Of a DNA stretch of 33,501 nt, positions 33,042 through 33,501 are shown one piece after another (the stretch's first letter is position 1; each line of letters starts with the position of its first letter). Below the pieces are notes generated by a model, which worked only from the letters and a program-made list of their open reading frames with translations, was not told the origin of the DNA and ran no database searches. Origin of the DNA: Chloroflexota bacterium (GTDB lineage Bacteria > Chloroflexota > Limnocylindria > P2-11E); assembly GCA_005882765.1 (NCBI GenBank), contig VBDV01000131.1, positions 1 through 33,501 on the forward strand, in the 5' to 3' direction. A program made the translations under genes and the position numbers.

Positions 33042-33501
33042 CAGTTGTCGATTGGGATGTGCTCGAGCACCGGCCCCACGGTCTCGGCGATCTGCTCGAG
33101 CAGCATCTGGTCGCGCCGTTCGAAGGCGCCGTTGCGCTTGTTCAGCGCCTGGATCACACCAACCACGCTCTGCCCATCGCTTCCCCACACGGGGACGACG
33201 AGCATGTTCAGGGTGCGGAATCCGGTCCGCAGATCCACGTTCCGGTCGAAGCGCGCGTCAGCGTAGGCATCCGGTACGTTGATCGTCTCCCCGGTGAGCG
33301 CGGACTGGCCCGCGAGGCCCTGCCCCATCGGCAGGCGGATCTCGGTCGCGGTGCGCTGGGCGACGCGAGCCCAGAGCTCCTTCTTCTTCCCGTTGACGAT
33401 GTACACGGTGCAGCGCTCTGCATCGACGGCCTGCGAACAGAGGTCGACGAGGCCGCGCAGGTAGGCCTCGCGGTCCTTCTGGACGGCGAGATGGCCTAGC
33501 T
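33041..33501 (-). CDS. GAF-domain protein (5' end beyond window)
   Basis: The frame is open to the right edge, so the N-terminus is missing. At least 152 residues form a GAF domain, with segments CTVYIVNGKKKELWARVAQ and GETINVPDAYADARFDR resembling the GAF of the next gene (ETINIADAYEDPRFN). The two GAFs look like paralogous copies. Its TGA overlaps the ATG of the GAF–HD-GYP gene, which couples their translation. It could be a stand-alone sensor or the end of a larger signalling protein whose upstream part lies outside the window. Confidence 0.85.
   Translation of the reverse strand, partial: LGHLAVQKDREAYLRGLVDLCSQAVDAERCTVYIVNGKKKELWARVAQRTATEIRLPMGQGLAGQSALTGETINVPDAYADARFDRNVDLRTGFRTLNMLVVPVWGSDGQSVVGVIQALNKRNGAFERRDQMLLEQIAETVGPVLEHIPIDN

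Noticed and set aside
31608-33266. Plus-strand 552-codon open frame
   Set aside because: It is antisense to the GAF–HD-GYP and MBL genes; high G+C content produces long antisense frames.
1-33501. CRISPR array, insertion sequence or prophage
   Set aside because: No regularly spaced repeats, transposase, integrase or phage structural gene could be seen in either strand.

Overview
The window is a G+C-rich bacterial chromosome segment, densely packed and mostly in co-directional blocks. It resembles Chloroflexota or a related terrabacterial lineage. The supporting features are an FHA–SEDS–PBP cell-wall cluster of actinobacterial/Chloroflexota style, a transcriptional T-box leader on valS, a GerW/YtfJ-family gene, a tRNA gene without an encoded CCA end, and many GAF/HD-GYP/GGDEF proteins. 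The lineage call is an inference; no 16S rRNA or other phylogenetic marker was compared.

Left block (1-7388, minus strand): fmdB-like zinc ribbon, YihY-family membrane protein, fhaA, fhaB, SEDS glycan polymerase and pbpA follow each other, most with overlapping stop and start codons. They form a peptidoglycan-synthesis unit. After a 296-bp gap come a MoxR ATPase and a DUF58 protein cut by the window edge. The gap holds the first copy of a 100-bp structured palindrome.

Sugar-uptake block (7411-10652, plus): two ABC permeases and a lipoprotein binding protein, without their own ATPase, followed by a rho-independent terminator. The second copy of the structured palindrome lies between this operon and valS.

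Middle block (10894-20110, minus): clpP, clpX, a cupin, a 1187-residue membrane GAF/HD-GYP/GAF/GGDEF protein, a small two-helix membrane protein, then a valine T-box and valS. The T-box appears to start inside the coding end of the small membrane gene. A plus-strand operon (20275-23836) encodes a GAF histidine kinase, a single-domain response regulator and a receiver–CpaE/MinD-like ATPase fusion, with every junction overlapping.

Right block: a GtrB-like glycosyltransferase and trigger factor (minus); a small acidic protein, a 3-hydroxyisobutyrate-dehydrogenase-family oxidoreductase and a receiver–GGDDF protein (plus); tRNA-Leu(UAG); an ArsR–SRPBCC fusion with a probable operator; a small hypothetical gene; then on the minus strand an incomplete GAF protein, a GAF–HD-GYP protein, a metallo-beta-lactamase-fold hydrolase and a GerW-like protein. 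Tig and ClpP/ClpX, commonly neighbours in bacteria, are separated here by the glycosyltransferase and the signalling operon.

The main themes are cell-envelope growth, protein quality control and cyclic-di-GMP/two-component signalling. The most unusual non-coding signal is the pair of 89-bp structured repeats whose differences preserve base pairing.
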